From positions 27,795,448 through 27,859,447 of the forward strand of contig OX328124.1 in NCBI GenBank assembly GCA_946811695.1: a DNA stretch of 64,000 nt, given 5' to 3'. Shown here piece after piece: positions 45,666 through 57,501 of this stretch (its first letter is position 1; the number at the start of each line of letters is the position of its first letter). The position numbers and the translations under genes were made by a program. The DNA comes from Gonocerus acuteangulatus. Lineage: Eukaryota > Arthropoda > Insecta > Hemiptera > Coreidae. The notes under the pieces were generated by a model that saw only the letters and a program-made list of their open reading frames with translations, was not told the DNA's origin and ran no database searches.

Positions 45666-46786
45666 TGTTCGCTCATTTCTGGCTTCCCTGATGGTCCGAT
45701 TTTGATGAAATTTGGTACAAAAATCCGTCGTCCAATTTGAAAGGTCAAGTTCGTTAACCAGCAAAATCCGCCCGCTGGAAGATGGCGTTTGGGGCGAAAT
45801 TTGCGCAAAAAAAAAACGTAAAGCTTACGTTTTTGAGTTCATAAGGAAAACGAATGAAACCATTTTCAAGTAGATAGCTTTAACCGTTTTCGAGAAAATT
45901 GGAAAAATAGTTTTTGAATACCGTTTTTGGTTTGGGTACATAGAATCATGGCATTCAGTTGAAACATTTTCTGCATGTTCTACTTTCATTAAAACTAATA
46001 TGTTGAAATTTGTGTTACGTTTGGAGTTAAGGAAGGGTTAGAATAAAATATTTTATTAACAGACATAAAAAGTTTTGGTAACTTTTTATACCTTCCTTAA
46101 TATCTCGAAAAAGGTTGAGAATCTTGGTAAACGGAACAATACCATTAGAAAGCTTATTAAATGCTCTAGAAAAAAGGTTCTAATGAATGTTTTGATTAGA
46201 CGATGTCAATCGGAGAAATAAGTGCCTAAAACTTTAAATTAATTGATTTCGCTTATTCGAACTGTTCTTTTTTCTGTTTTTATTCCTTGTTATTTTTTAA
46301 CTGCTTATAGTTGGATAATGTATTTGATAATAAATCAGGTTAAGAAAAATAAGAAAAACAATTTAATCTTAGAGATATGGATTTCCAAGATATAGCTTTT
46401 CAACTGCCTAGCGGGGTCCTTCCTAGGACGGGTTGGCCTATCCAGGTAAGATCGTAAATAAGACCTTTCTTGAAAGTAAAGATGGAACTGTCAACTTTGG
46501 TCCTCCTCTGTCTACCAGTACTTTTAATGCTGACGAAGGCTACCAATGAGTAGCTGAAACGTCCTAAATATAGATTTTTTAACAAAAATCGAATTGAGGT
46601 TTCTTTAGCCGAATCCCAACCATTCCATCTTTACTTATCACTTCGACGGCTAACTATCTTATCTTCATGCTTTCTAGAAATGTGGACCCAAAATAATAAT
46701 AGCTTCTATTTTAATCATTTTAAATGAGTCTAGAGATAAGAACGGAACCGCGCTAAGATGATGCAGTTCCTGCGAGTCGGACTTTT
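45443..46786 (+). mobile_element. Family T, long copy 2, nested in the Harbinger-type element
   Basis: Same termini and internal order as 39381-40692, including the subterminal hairpin, (ta)n at 45568-45662 and the end aaccgcgctaagatgatgc, agttcctgcgagtcggac. It is itself interrupted at 46477-46690 by a Penelope-type fragment. Confidence 0.8.
46477..46690 (+). mobile_element. Penelope-type fragment (PLE-A), third nesting level
   Basis: Begins near agtaaagatggaactg and reaches the inverse attccatctttactt at 46625-46638. Between them lies CTGACGA, a GCTAC/GTAGC hairpin, GAAACGTCC (46530-46563), then tagccgaatcccaacc. The order is the same as the minus-strand copy at 1688-1793. The matching point in family-T copy 3 (about 62010) has no such sequence, which supports an insertion. 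Confidence 0.6.
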
Positions 46787-47198
46787 AATGTGCTAAAAAC
46801 GAAAAATTGCTTCACGTTAAGTTCTTGATGGCACATATTGTTATTGGCTATATGGCTCAAATACACTTTACTTAAAACTGCCTTTATTTACATAACCCAA
46901 GATAACATAGCTGAAAATCATATGTAATAAATAAACCTTTTTGTAACTAAGCAACCGCAAATATCGATAGAATGCAAGGCTGTCCGACGAAAGTCTCGTA
47001 CAACTCAAATGCAACGCAACTGCAACCGCGGGCCCACGGTTGCATGTGACTGGTTTCAAACTGGTTTGAAATCGCCAAAAACAAGTTGCGTCGTGTGCGC
47101 CTGTCCATTGAAATACATTGCCGAGGTCGCAAAAAAGTTGCGCGTGCAACTAGTTTGCAACTGGAGTTGCTAAACAGTCTTACCGTGTGCACTGGGCC

Positions 47199-47583
47199 TA
47201 AAGAGTGAATTTATGTTAAAAACTATCCCAGAATACTCGATTTCTTTATACCATTTGTATTACTTACCAATATAGCTCAAGATGTAAGATGTAGTTTTGT
47301 AAGACGCGCAAAAAAAAAAACGAAACAATTTTTTACGGTTCATAACATTAACCGAGTTGGCAGCCCAAAAAAATCACCATCTAGCTTAAAGTGATACATA
47401 ATGTCGTCTAATTAATTACTAGTAATAAGAAATAAAGTGAAAATATTAGGATCGATGGCACTGAATATCCTTATTAGTCAGTTGGTTTTGAAAGTAACGA
47501 AACGTAAAAAACCGAGTGGTTTTTCGAGCAATATAACAACAAAGACTATAAATCTGATTAAATGTACAAAACCTTGTTTTTAG
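47199..47583. other. No gene recognised
   Basis: AT-rich sequence between the Harbinger-type element and the RNase H relic. It may be earlier, unreadable ORF2 sequence. Confidence 0.3.
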
Positions 47584-48443
47584 AAGAAATCAATAAATAT
47601 TCGGACCACTTCAAGTAGTTTATAGATGCATCTAAAACAGATCATGTAGTGTGTTCAGTCGTGACTTCCTCATTTACAAAACGATTCAAACTACACGAAA
47701 CTAATACAGTATTACTTGTTGAACTCTACGCCATCTTAAATCCCTTAAAAATTGTAAAATAATCCTAGAATTGTGAAGAAGTTGATCAGAACCGATTTTT
47801 TAAGTTCAATGAAGGCAATCTTGGAAGGTGATTCTACACAAGATTCAAGAATTATGCCTTTAGTGCAGCATGAAAGAAATATCATTTATGTGGATTCCAT
47901 CACATTATTGGATCAGTCTCAACGAACGAGCAGACCAATAATCTAATCGCGCCCGATCAGAAAACGAAAGGAAAAAAATCAATGCCAAGGGCCTTAGCCA
48001 CGTTGAGTGCACCGGTTCCCGTTGATCACCGAAGTTAAGCAACGTCGGGCGTGGCCAGTACATGAATGGGTGACCGAACACGTGCTTTTGGCATTAAAAA
48101 AGGGTGGCAACCTATAGATAACCCGGCGTTAATAGCAAAATTGTTGATATGCCGTTAAACACACACACACAAAAGATAAAAATCAACATAAAGTCATCAC
48201 GAAGGAAGACTCATTTGAAAAACGCCCCAAGAGAAAATGGATTTGAGGTTCCATTTTCCTCCCCGGACGTTCAAAACCCGTTGCTCCCAAATTGTAAAAA
48301 TTAAAAAGAACACAAACATTTTGACTAGGGCTCAACAACATTCGAAACGAGAAGAAACTATTTTGACAACACCAAAAATAGGAAACACAGTACTGAACCA
48401 TAACAGCCAATGCTACACACAAAAACTCTGGAACATATGCTAA
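47584..48443 (+). pseudogene. Non-LTR ORF2 RNase H domain and C-terminus, split by a 5S SINE
   Basis: Translated in shifting plus-strand frames: FIDASKT near 47617 (the F-x-D-G-S-K strand), ELYAIL near 47725 (A-E-x-Y-A-I), RTDFLSSMKAIL near 47785 (D-S-x-S-x-x-x-A) and MWIPSHYWI...NERADQ at 47885-47935. These are the four ordered motifs of LINE RNase H1 domains. After the 5S SINE (47983-48177) the C-terminal REETILTTPKIGNT and NSQCYTQKLWNIC (48350-48443) correspond to LARLRIGHT and the terminal cysteine motif. Stops and frameshifts are frequent, so it is an old dead copy. It is in the same orientation as the ORF1 at 42341 but need not belong to it. Confidence 0.75.
47983..48177 (+). mobile_element. 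5S-rRNA-derived SINE, copy 3 (9-bp target duplication)
   Basis: The head at 47984-48092 matches 5S rRNA (ccggttcccgttgatcaccg, agttaagcaacgtcgggcg, gggtgaccgaacacgtgc). The body is aaaagggtggcaacctatag, ataacccggcgttaatag. The tail is a short (ac)n rather than poly-A. Flanks aaaaatcaa at 47974-47982 and 48178-48186 are identical. It is inserted in the LINE RNase H relic. Confidence 0.85.
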
Positions 48444-48578
48444 TAATCTGTCCTGATGACACACTAAAGATGCCCGAGACATTAGAAACTCTTTACAGGA
48501 CGACGAACAGACAATTCCAAAACTTCTTGCGTTTATTTAAACAATCAATTTTTACAAAGTTATTTAACTGACCAAACT

Positions 48579-48620
<42 letters not shown>

Positions 48621-49121
48621 AAATGATTTCATTAAGAAAACGTGTATTTTTTAATGAAATCATTTTATTTATTTATATTTATATAAGTATATCTTCGAAT
48701 AAGAGTGCGTAAATTTTAAATGTGTGAGAATTCTTTGATTGTACGAGCTATTCTGCCAGTTAGGCAGATAATTCGTTTTTTATAGCCAGTGATATGAATA
48801 TACATATTTTGTGTCTAGAAATTAATGATGTGTAAATAGGCTGTGCCCTATCCGAAGCCTGTTTAAAACTACCTAGTCTCGTTGAGAGAATTGTTTTCTT
48901 CAATTAGTTATTGTTAGAAACAAAACTCTGAAAAGACCGTTAATAGCTGAAAAAATAATTTTAATGTAGTTTATATATACAACAAAATTTGTTTTTTAAA
49001 TATTTTTTTTTCATTCGCCTCCAAATATTTTTTTATGGAAAATATATATATTTATTTATTTAAAGAATATTACAATCTACAATTTAAATTTTATTATGTA
49101 ATTTTCATACTGGTTACTTGC
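48444..49121. other. No gene; (TA)n at 48582-48615
   Basis: A short inverted pair (aaaatgatttcatt / aatgaaatcatttt, about 48622 and 48652) follows the microsatellite. Nothing else is recognised. Confidence 0.4.
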
Positions 49122-49195
49122 CGACGCCTCAGGTGTTCCCAGTTGTCAGCCGAATACCTTCCTCGAAGGAAGGATTCTAGGATGACCTGGAGTTC
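49122..49195 (-). repeat. Dispersed repeat, inverted partner of 15168-15240
   Basis: gacgcctcaggtg, cccagttgtcagccgaatac, cttcc...ggattctaggatgacctgg is the reverse complement of the earlier copy with a few changes. Confidence 0.7.
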
Positions 49196-49285
49196 CAAAG
49201 ATTATTTTAAAAAATACAGGGAGAGTCTTTCATCGAGCTAGAAGTCTGTCATCATTAACCCTTATATCCACCTCGATAATAATAA

Positions 49286-49557
49286 AAAAAAAAAAAAAAT
49301 CAGTCCCGGAGCAGGCCACGAGGGCCCTGAGGGGGAGATACTATAGAGGTATCTGATTCATGACCACACGGCACACTAGGGAGATAGTGTGGTCAGTACT
49401 ATGCTCCGGCCGCCTGATTTTCCCCTTGGCAGCTTCGACTGCTAGAGTCATTAGCACCCAAGGTACTCATTATTAAATTAATTAAAGGCTGGATTGGCCT
49501 AGGGGCGGTCAGGGAGGACAAATTCGACCCTTGAGCGAAGACACTAAAAGAAAAAAT
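49286..49557 (-). mobile_element. SINE-like retroposon, 272 bp (17-bp target duplication)
   Basis: Identical 17-bp flanks cacctcgataataataa lie at 49269-49285 and 49558-49574. Read on the minus strand it begins with a box-B-like gggtcgaatttg, then taccttgggtgctaatgact, tcaggcggccgg and a small hairpin (gaccacactatctccctagtg), and ends ggcctgctccgggactg followed by T15. A long duplication proves retroposition-type insertion. Tail type and head suggest a tRNA-derived SINE of a different family from the one at 41743. Confidence 0.75.
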
Positions 49558-49639
49558 CACCTCGATAATAATAACGTATATTTCTTACTACTTCTACTTA
49601 TTATTTCTTAACACTTAGTGCCTAGAGTTGGTAGTTTCA

Positions 49640-49885
49640 TTTCTCCTAGGCTGGCGGTTTTTTATTTAAAAAAAGAAAGATTTTTTTGCCCTGGTGAGAA
49701 AAGGTTGACCTCCTGTTGACAACTCATACTAAAAAATCTGCCCTATGAAAAATTGTAAGCGAAGGTCGTGGGTTTTATCCCCACTAGGGATAATTGGTAT
49801 CCTATCGAAAAAGGATAGGTATTACCCCTATCCTGGCTAGAAAAGGGCGGTAACCTGTTGATATGGGAGTTATTAATGAGCGGAA
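49640..49885 (+). mobile_element. tRNA-derived SINE fragments, two partial copies in tandem
   Basis: 49648-49722 keeps only ggctggcggttttttattt and ggtgagaaaaggttgacctc. 49765-49870 keeps gtcgtgggttttatccccac, ggataggtattacccctatc, ctggctagaaaagggcgg and taacctgttgat, and ends near ttattaatgagcggaatt. Both are old and incomplete. Confidence 0.65.
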
Positions 49886-50075
49886 TTAAATAAATCATTA
49901 TTTCTTAAGGTTTTATTTTCTTGACAAAACTCCTATGCATATTGCACATTGAAACTGCTATTCATATACAACACATTAAATAAACAGTGTATATTTTAAC
50001 GGGCGTAATCATAGTTGGATATCTAATCTTTATTTCCTCGAAATTTGTCTGCTTCCATAAGCTGTCACATATTTG

Positions 50076-50140
<65 letters not shown>

Positions 50141-50693
50141 TCCTCCGTCCTTCACTTTATATCAGGAATTCCGTAGGTAGATCAGGAGAATTACCGCGTT
50201 CAGGTATATTTTTTCCTCTCAAGCTCCTTCTTATTTATATGAAATTTAAATTTAAATTTTAAGAAACTTTTAAGAAACATGCGAAAAAAGAAGTAGTTCT
50301 GAAAAATGTAAATTTTGTATTTACAAGAACAACTCTGAGAAGGAAATGATTATCTGGTCGAGACAAATTTCTCAGAAATTTGGATCGTGTAAATCAGAAG
50401 AGATCAGTGGTTATTGGCCAATATATTTATTATTCATTAAAATCATAAAAAAATAATAATAAACCAAAAAAAAACAGGTATTATTAGCCTCCTTAGCATG
50501 TGCTTTATTAGCTAAAGGACAATGTCTTATTTTCATTGAAATGATATATTTTATGATTGTAAGGTAAGTCCAACTGCTTCTCCCATTAATGGTTCGAATA
50601 TTGAATTGAAAAATAAAATATATGCGTCATACACAAATTCCATAAGTCCCCTTAACAATTAAGAATATAAAACATGTAATTAACACTTACACA
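49886..50693. other. No gene; a 57-base A run at 50081-50137
   Basis: The A run is uninterrupted and could be a retroposon tail, but I see no recognisable body next to it or matching flanks. Confidence 0.5.
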
Positions 50694-52960
50694 TACTACA
50701 TTCAATCGAGTGACACTAAGAGTTAAACTTGTCATCCCCACGTATAAACATATCTCACGTATTCATTTGTCTTTAACGTATAAACATATATGGCACCCCA
50801 TGAAGTCTCATTAACTCATAAACATACTACACCCAATCGAGTAAATCTATCAGTTAACCTTGCCATTCCTAAATATAAACAAATCTCGCCTAAACGATTG
50901 TCGTTATCAGATAGACATATTGCACACCCAATCAAATATCCTTAAAACTGACACATACTACACCCAATCGAGTAAATCTATCAGTTAACCTTGCCATTCC
51001 TAAATATAAACAAATCTCGCCTAAACGATTGTCGTTATCAGATAAACATATTGCACACCCAATCAAATATCCTTAAAACTGACACATACTACACCCAATC
51101 GAGTGGCTCTAACAGGTAACCTTCCCAACCCCATATATACACATATCTCGCCTAAACGATTGTCGTTATCAGATAAACATATTGCACACCCAATCAAATA
51201 TCCTTAAAACTGACACATACTACACCCAATCGAGTAAATCTATCAGTTAACCTTGCCATTCCTAAATATAAACAAATCTCGCCTAAACGATTGTCGTTAT
51301 CAGATAGACATATTGCACACCCAATCAAATATCCTTAAAACTGACACATACTACACCCAATCGAGTGACTCTAAGAGGTAACCTTCCCAACCCCATATAT
51401 ACAAATATCTCGCCTAAACGATTGTCGTTATCAGATAGACATATTGCACACCCAATCAAATATCCTTAACACTGACACATACTACACCCAATCGAGTGAC
51501 TCTAAGAGGTAACCTTCCCAACCCCATATATACACATATCTCGCCTAAACGATTGTCGTTATCAGATAGACATATTGCACACCCAATCAAATATCCTTAA
51601 CACTGACACATACTACACCCAATCGAGTGGCTCTAACAGGTAACCTTCCCACCCCCATATATACACATATCTCGCCTAAACGATTGTCGTTATCAGATAA
51701 ACATATTGCACACCCAATCAAATATCCTTAACACTGACACATACTACACCCAATCGAGTGACTCTAAGAGGTAACCTTACCAACCCCATATATACACATA
51801 TCTCGCCTAAACGATTGTCGTTATCAGATAAACATATTGCACACCCAATCAAATATCCTTAAAACTGACACATACTACACCCAATCGAGTAAATCTATCA
51901 GTTAACCTTGCCATTCCTAAATATAAACAAATCTCGCCTAAACGATTGTCGTTATCAGATAGACATATTGCACACCCAATCAAATATCCTTAAAACTGAC
52001 ACATACTACACCCAATCGAGTGACTCTAAGAGGTAACCTTCCCAACCCCATATATACACATATCTCGCCTAAACGATTGTCGTTATCAGATAGACATATT
52101 GCACACCCAATCAAATATCCTTAACACTGACACATACTACACCCAATCGAGTGACTCTAAGAGGTAACCTTCCCAACCCCATATATACACATATCTCGCC
52201 TAAACGATTGTCGTTATCAGATAGACATATTGCACACCCAATCAAATATCCTTAACACTGACACATACTACACCCAATCGAGTGGCTCTAACAGGTAACC
52301 TTCCCACCCCCATATATACACATATCTCGCCTAAACGATTGTCGTTATCAGATAAACATATTGCACACCCAATCAAATATCCTTAACACTGACACATACT
52401 ACACCCAATCGAGTGACTCTAAGAGGTAACCTTCCCAACCCCATATATACACATATCTCGCCTAAACGATTGTCGTTATCAGATAGACATATTGCACACC
52501 CAATCAAATATCCTTAACACTGACACATACTACACCCAATCGAGTGGCTCTAACAGGTAACCTTCCCACCCCCATATATACACATATCTCGCCTAAACGA
52601 TTGTCGTTATCAGATAAACATATTGCACACCCAATCAAGTATCCTTAACACTGACACATACTACACCCAATCGAGTGACTCTAAGAGGTAACCTTCCCAC
52701 CCCCATATATACACATATCTCGCCTAAACGATTGTCATTAACAGATAACATTATTCTACAAACAATCAAGTGTCCTTAACACTTTCACAAACTACACCCA
52801 ATCGAGTGACTCTAACAGGTAACCTTCCCACCCCCATATATACACATATCTCGCCTAAACGATTGTCATTAACAGGTAACATTATTCTACAAACAATCAA
52901 GTGTCCTTAACACTTTCACATACTACACCCAATCGATTAACACCAACAGTCACCTTGCCG
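50694..52960. repeat. 131-bp satellite array, about 17 units, with higher-order structure
   Basis: The marker tactacaccca recurs at 50825, 50956, 51087, 51218, 51349, 51480 and onward in exact 131-bp steps to about 52921. Edge units (before 50825 and after 52660) are diverged. Units fall into types A (gagtaaatctatcag), B (gagtgactctaagag) and C (gagtggctctaacag). The run A-B-B-C-B at 51218-51872 is repeated in the same order at 51873-52527. Every unit keeps ctcgcctaaacgattgtc. Confidence 0.95.
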
Positions 52961-53059
52961 TGTTCACATAAACAAATATAAAACCTAGTTTTTTTTTATT
53001 GTGCTCGACGAACGGTATATATATATAGCCTAGAAAACGGATTTATTTGTTTACCGCCG

Positions 53060-54051
53060 CACAGTGGTGCCAAACGACCGATTTTGGGGAAAAAACCTGT
53101 ATGTGCTTGAATCTTTCTGATTTTGGTGTCGTTTTTAAGGTATTTTGTAGTGCTGAGTCGAATGAGACAACCGCCAATTGGATAAAATCATTATTTCGGA
53201 AGATAAACGGGTTTCATAGTACGAAAACCGTGAAAAACAGCAAGTATACGATTTCAAAAAGTCACATTTAGAGATATGTATCCTTCCAAATGTATTTTTG
53301 AATGCTGAGTTGAATAAATTAACAAAGAATGTAATACAGTTAATTGGTCACGACGAATTTATCTTTATTAAAATTTCCGCTTATAACCAATACATTTTGA
53401 CATTTTTACACGAGATATTAGGTAGATATCACTGTAAAAGTTCAGTTACTTGCTATCACAAAGTGTTCAACAACTCTCTGCAGAAAATAGTAACGGTAAA
53501 TAGTAACGGTAAACTCATTTTTCGTAAAATAATCGCATCGCTTCACTTTATTAGGCTGTGCACAGATACGGCCGAGTACGGATATGAAATTTATATGAAA
53601 GCAACTTCAAAACATGTACTTTTAGGTAAAACTATGCGAAGAGCTCAGCTAAGTACAGCTTTTTTTTTCGACGACAAATAAACTAAGGATAATTGAGTTC
53701 CATTACAGATATCTTCACAACCTAAATGCACCAAGTTCATGGTACATTTTGGCAAAAAAGAAAATTCTTTTAAAAGCTACATATACTCATGAGACTTTCT
53801 GGGTAATATCAATTTTCAGGAATAAAATAAGTGGTATAAAATATTGTTTAACTTTTCACTAAAAACTGTGAGATTTTTACTCAGTGAGAAAATAGTCAAC
53901 AAAATGATTTTTTGTGATCATACCTATTAATAAAATGGAAAATCAATATCACAGCAGTATTCTACAACTAATTAGGTATAAAAAAATGTTAGTTCAAACG
54001 CGATTGAACACCTTCGGTTTTGGAGGTTTTTTCCATCTCGGCACCACTGTG
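53060..54051. mobile_element. Inverted-repeat DNA element, 992 bp, cacagtggtgcc ends
   Basis: Left cacagtggtgcc (53060) and right ggcaccactgtg (ending 54051) are perfect 12-bp inverted ends. Further inverted words follow inside (ccgattttgggg...aaaaaacc / ggttttttcc). CGCCG is present on both sides (53055-53059 and 54052-54056). Ends beginning CACAG fit the CMC group, though a 5-bp duplication is not usual there. The 127-codon frame at 53298-53681 (plus) matches nothing I know and may be chance or a residue of a transposase. Confidence 0.65.
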
Positions 54052-54623
54052 CGCCGTGCAATTACTTATAAAAGGTATACCTGGAAGCCTATGCAAAAAC
54101 GTAACCGCTAAGATTTCTTTTGTATGAATTTCGTCCAATTTGAACTTGGCCACTGAAATGACACACCGTTTAACCACCGAAGTAGGAAACGCGCAAAAAA
54201 GACCAAAACTACGTAAGTATATCACCTGTTCTTTATTGCATACAGGACAGAACAACAAAATGTTGCAAGGCATCACTCAGCCCAAAAAGACCCTAGGAAA
54301 GAGCGCACGACTTGCACGCCGGCACTGGTTAACTAGAACTCAAATGGTCCGAAGGATTTCCATAAATGCATCATGCAACGTCAACCTACTCAAGTCACTA
54401 GCTATCCTTCTTCCGCCTCCGTACTTCGCTTGATCCAATCAACAAGGGATCTTTATCTCTCAGAATATTGCGTCTTCTTCCAGACAGTATTTGATACTCA
54501 TTTTTCAAAGAATCAAATTGTCTGTCATATTTACACCACCACATAATACCAAGAACTCAATGATTTGAATCCAGAACTCACAGTTTTACGATCGGGTGCG
54601 CTAGCAATCACGGCACCGATTTT
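54052..54623. other. No gene recognised
   Basis: A less AT-rich stretch. The frame at 54140-54433 (97 codons) has no recognisable domain. Confidence 0.35.
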
Positions 54624-55338
54624 CATATCACAGCACAGACAGATAATTCATCTAAAGTAACTAGAGCTTCAGTCAGACGGCATAGTGTCATATCACAACA
54701 CAGACAGATAATTCATCTAAAGTAACTAGAGCTTCAGTCAGACGGCATAGTGTCATATCACAGCACAGACAGATAATTCATCTAAAGTAACTAGAGCTTC
54801 AGTCAGACGGCATAGTGTCATATCACAACACAGACAGATAATTCATCTAAAGTAACTAGAGCTTCAGTCAGACGGCATAGTGTCATATCACAGCACAGAC
54901 AGATAATTCATCTAAAGTAACTAGAGCTTCAGTCAGACGGCATAGTGTCATATCACAGCACAGACAGATAATTCATCTAAAGTAACTAGAGCTTCAGTCA
55001 GACGGCATAGTGTCATATCACAGCACAGACAGATAATTCATCTAAAGTAACTAGAGCTTCAGTCAGACGGCATAGTGTCATATCACAGCACAGACAGATA
55101 ATTCATCTAAAGTAACTAGAGCTTCAGTCAGACGGCATAGTGTCATATCACAGCACAGACAGATAATTCATCTAAAGTAACTAGAGCTTCAGTCAGACGG
55201 CATAGTGTCATATCACAGCACAGACAGATAATTCATCTAAATTAACTAGAGCTTCAGTCAGACGGCATAGTGTCATATCACAGCACAGACAGATAATTCA
55301 TCTAAAGTAACTAGAGCTTCAGTCAGACGGCATAGCCT
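54624..55338. repeat. 65-bp tandem array, 11 nearly identical copies
   Basis: catatcacagcacagacag, ataattcatctaaagtaact, agagcttcagtcagacggc repeats every 65 bp from 54624 to 55274. Variation is almost limited to cacagca/cacaaca and one aaattaac. This high uniformity implies recent amplification. Confidence 0.95.
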
Positions 55339-56430
55339 CATATCTGAAGATAGTCAATGTTCTTCTCAAATGCTTCGGGTTGGCAAGGAATCTAAAACTT
55401 CTGAGGAAGTAGTTTTTGATGGCAGCCTGGTACGTTAATGGTAAAAAAAAAACTAGACAAAGATTTGAAAACTATAGTCTATTTTATCCCGTTTGGTGCC
55501 CACTAAACGCCGGGCGTGTCATCATGAAATTGCGCAGGTGCCTCTGACAAGTCTGGCGATCTTTCGTTTTGAGAGTGGATTTACCATTTATCTGTGCACT
55601 TAGTTAACATATGTTGTGTCTTGAATGATGGTTTCCAAATTTCTTTTTGGTTCTTCATTTCTTGATGTACGAAAAAGTGGTCTATGTACAATTTATGTTC
55701 ATTTCGAGCATTTATTGCGTGCCTACTATTTTTTATACGAAAAGAAATATTAGTAATTTTCAGCAAGTTAGTTTTTACTTTAAATATTATTCATTTAATT
55801 TTAGGATTCTATATATTTATACATTAGCATACTATTATTTATTTATACATATGATTGTTCAATAATGTACATTTGTGCTTATATAGCACACACACACACA
55901 CACACCACAGTAAATATTAGGCATTCTTAACTGACATAAGGCAAGCATTTCCTTGGCATTCAATGAATGAGTATGTTCATTTCTAAGGTACTTTTCCTTA
56001 TATATTGGAAAAATAGGGTCACTATGTTATAATAAAGTAATTTTTGTATTTATTTATTTCAGAAACTTCGCGATGTTCGAAACTTCGAAATGTTGGCGAT
56101 TTTTCCACGTAATGTGTAAAGCCAGTTATTATGGATAAAATAAAATGTGCTGTTAAAAACATAGCCGTAGTCTTAAGGAGTTAGCGCGTTTAAGAGTTAT
56201 TTATAAGGAAACTAGCACATAATTTCAACAATTATGACTGCATACCTATTTATACTTTTCTCAGTATGAGAAAAACTTAAGATTAATACGTAAAGACACG
56301 TGGGTTCCGAGAGTGGGTAGTCGACCTTTTGATTACGTAAGATTTAAAAACGATACGTTCGACCCACATTGGACATATATATTGTACATATTCGTGAGTC
56401 TTTCTGGAAGGAAGAAACCGTGGTTGAAGT
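55339..56430. other. No gene; (CA)n at about 55888-55905
   Basis: AT-rich sequence with no recognisable coding content. Confidence 0.4.
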
Positions 56431-56682
56431 TCTGTGGCGTGGTTCTAAAAGGGCCAATGTCAATTTTTTTTCATTTTTTGTGTTTTTTATCTACTTCCCT
56501 TAAAATACTTGCATAAAACCAAATATACATGTATATATATTTAGATATCTATATGTCTACTATACAAATATATATAATATAATTTAAATATTTTGTTTTA
56601 TTCAAGTATTGTAAGGAAAGTAAATAAAAAAAAAAAAAAATATGGAAAATTGACATTGGCCCTTCTAGAACCAAGCCACAGA
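56431..56682. mobile_element. Inverted-repeat element with 37-bp arms
   Basis: tctgtggcgtggttctaaaa, gggccaatgtcaatttt (56431-56467) pairs with aaaattgacattggccc, ttctagaaccaagccacaga (56646-56682) with two mismatches. The interior is A/T-rich with a run of A. No target duplication is evident. Confidence 0.65.
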
Positions 56683-57167
56683 TTTAAATACGCCACAATA
56701 ATGGGGCGTTTAAATGAAAATGTCAATATTTTGTATATGGACGTTTAGTTGGGGAAAATTCATACCAATCACCTTCATCTGTTTCTTTTCAAATTAAATT
56801 CGATTATTTAACATCCCATCTACATTAAAAAAAACTTTGAGTTCCTTAAGCTAAAATCTTAAAAGCTCGAATAAATTCATCAATTAGCTACTTTTATAAA
56901 AATTAATTAAAGTAAAAAAAATATTATTAAATGATAATAATAATCTAATGCAACTACATTTTTGATTAAAAAAAATAATTTATATTTGAGGAAGTTGGGA
57001 ACAGAAAACATTTTGTCACGCAGATTACAAATTTCAATAGAAACAAAATAGTATTTCTAATTATCTAGTAGATAATGTACACATATTGATGTTCTGTCAG
57101 CATTTTTAGATACTAATTATTACACTGTAGCAAGTAAAAAAATAGGTACCTATACATATAAATAATT

Positions 57168-57501
57168 AGGAAATGTGAAAACGAGGGTTCTAGGCACCGA
57201 TTATTTTGAAATTTTGCACTATATCGTATTCTGATGCACTAAACACGAATCCGTCTAAAAAAAAAAAAAAAAAAGCTCGCTCTCAACTAGGAAAGAAGTT
57301 ATTAAGCACTAAAGTTCACTGTTATGAAGGTTATAAAAGTTGGCCTAAACAGCGTATTAATAATCATGTATATTTAGAAGAAGCAGTTCTTTGTTTCCCA
57401 ATGTTATATGTCTGCGCTTGCGCGTGATTGCAACTACGCCAACTTTATCCTCAATTACAGTGAAGTTTAGTGCTTAATAACTTCTTTCCTAGTTGAGAGC
57501 C

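Larger units (their letters stand above)
44197..47198. mobile_element. 3-kb Harbinger-type element (TAA target duplication) carrying nested insertions
   Basis: The left end ggcccagcgaccacggtgc and the inverse of the right end (ggcccagtgcacacggtaa) begin imperfect inverted repeats of over 55 bp, full of agttgcaaactagttgc words. TAA flanks both sides exactly (44194-44196 and 47199-47201). The left terminal repeat is partly duplicated about 85 bp inward (44293). A 3-bp TAA/TWA duplication is the PIF/Harbinger hallmark. The element contains family-T copy 2 (45443-46786), so its own length is about 1.66 kb. No transposase or Myb-like frame is visible, so it is non-autonomous. Confidence 0.8.

Noticed and set aside
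46530..46563. Active hammerhead ribozyme
   Set aside because: Core halves and stem II are present, but stem III has no bases between GAAAC and GTC and the flanks do not pair as stem I.
42290..48443. One LINE spanning the ORF1 at 42341 and the RNase H relic at 47584
   Set aside because: ORF1 is intact and ends in its own 3' tail near 44165, whereas the RNase H relic is heavily mutated, and too little sequence lies between them once the Harbinger-type insertion is removed. They are probably different ages and elements.
50694..52960. CRISPR array
   Set aside because: The 131-bp unit is repeated as a whole with no short-repeat/unique-spacer alternation, and the genome is eukaryotic.
53298..53681. 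127-codon frame as a transposase gene
   Set aside because: No catalytic motif or zinc-finger pattern is visible; I kept it only as a note within the inverted-repeat element.
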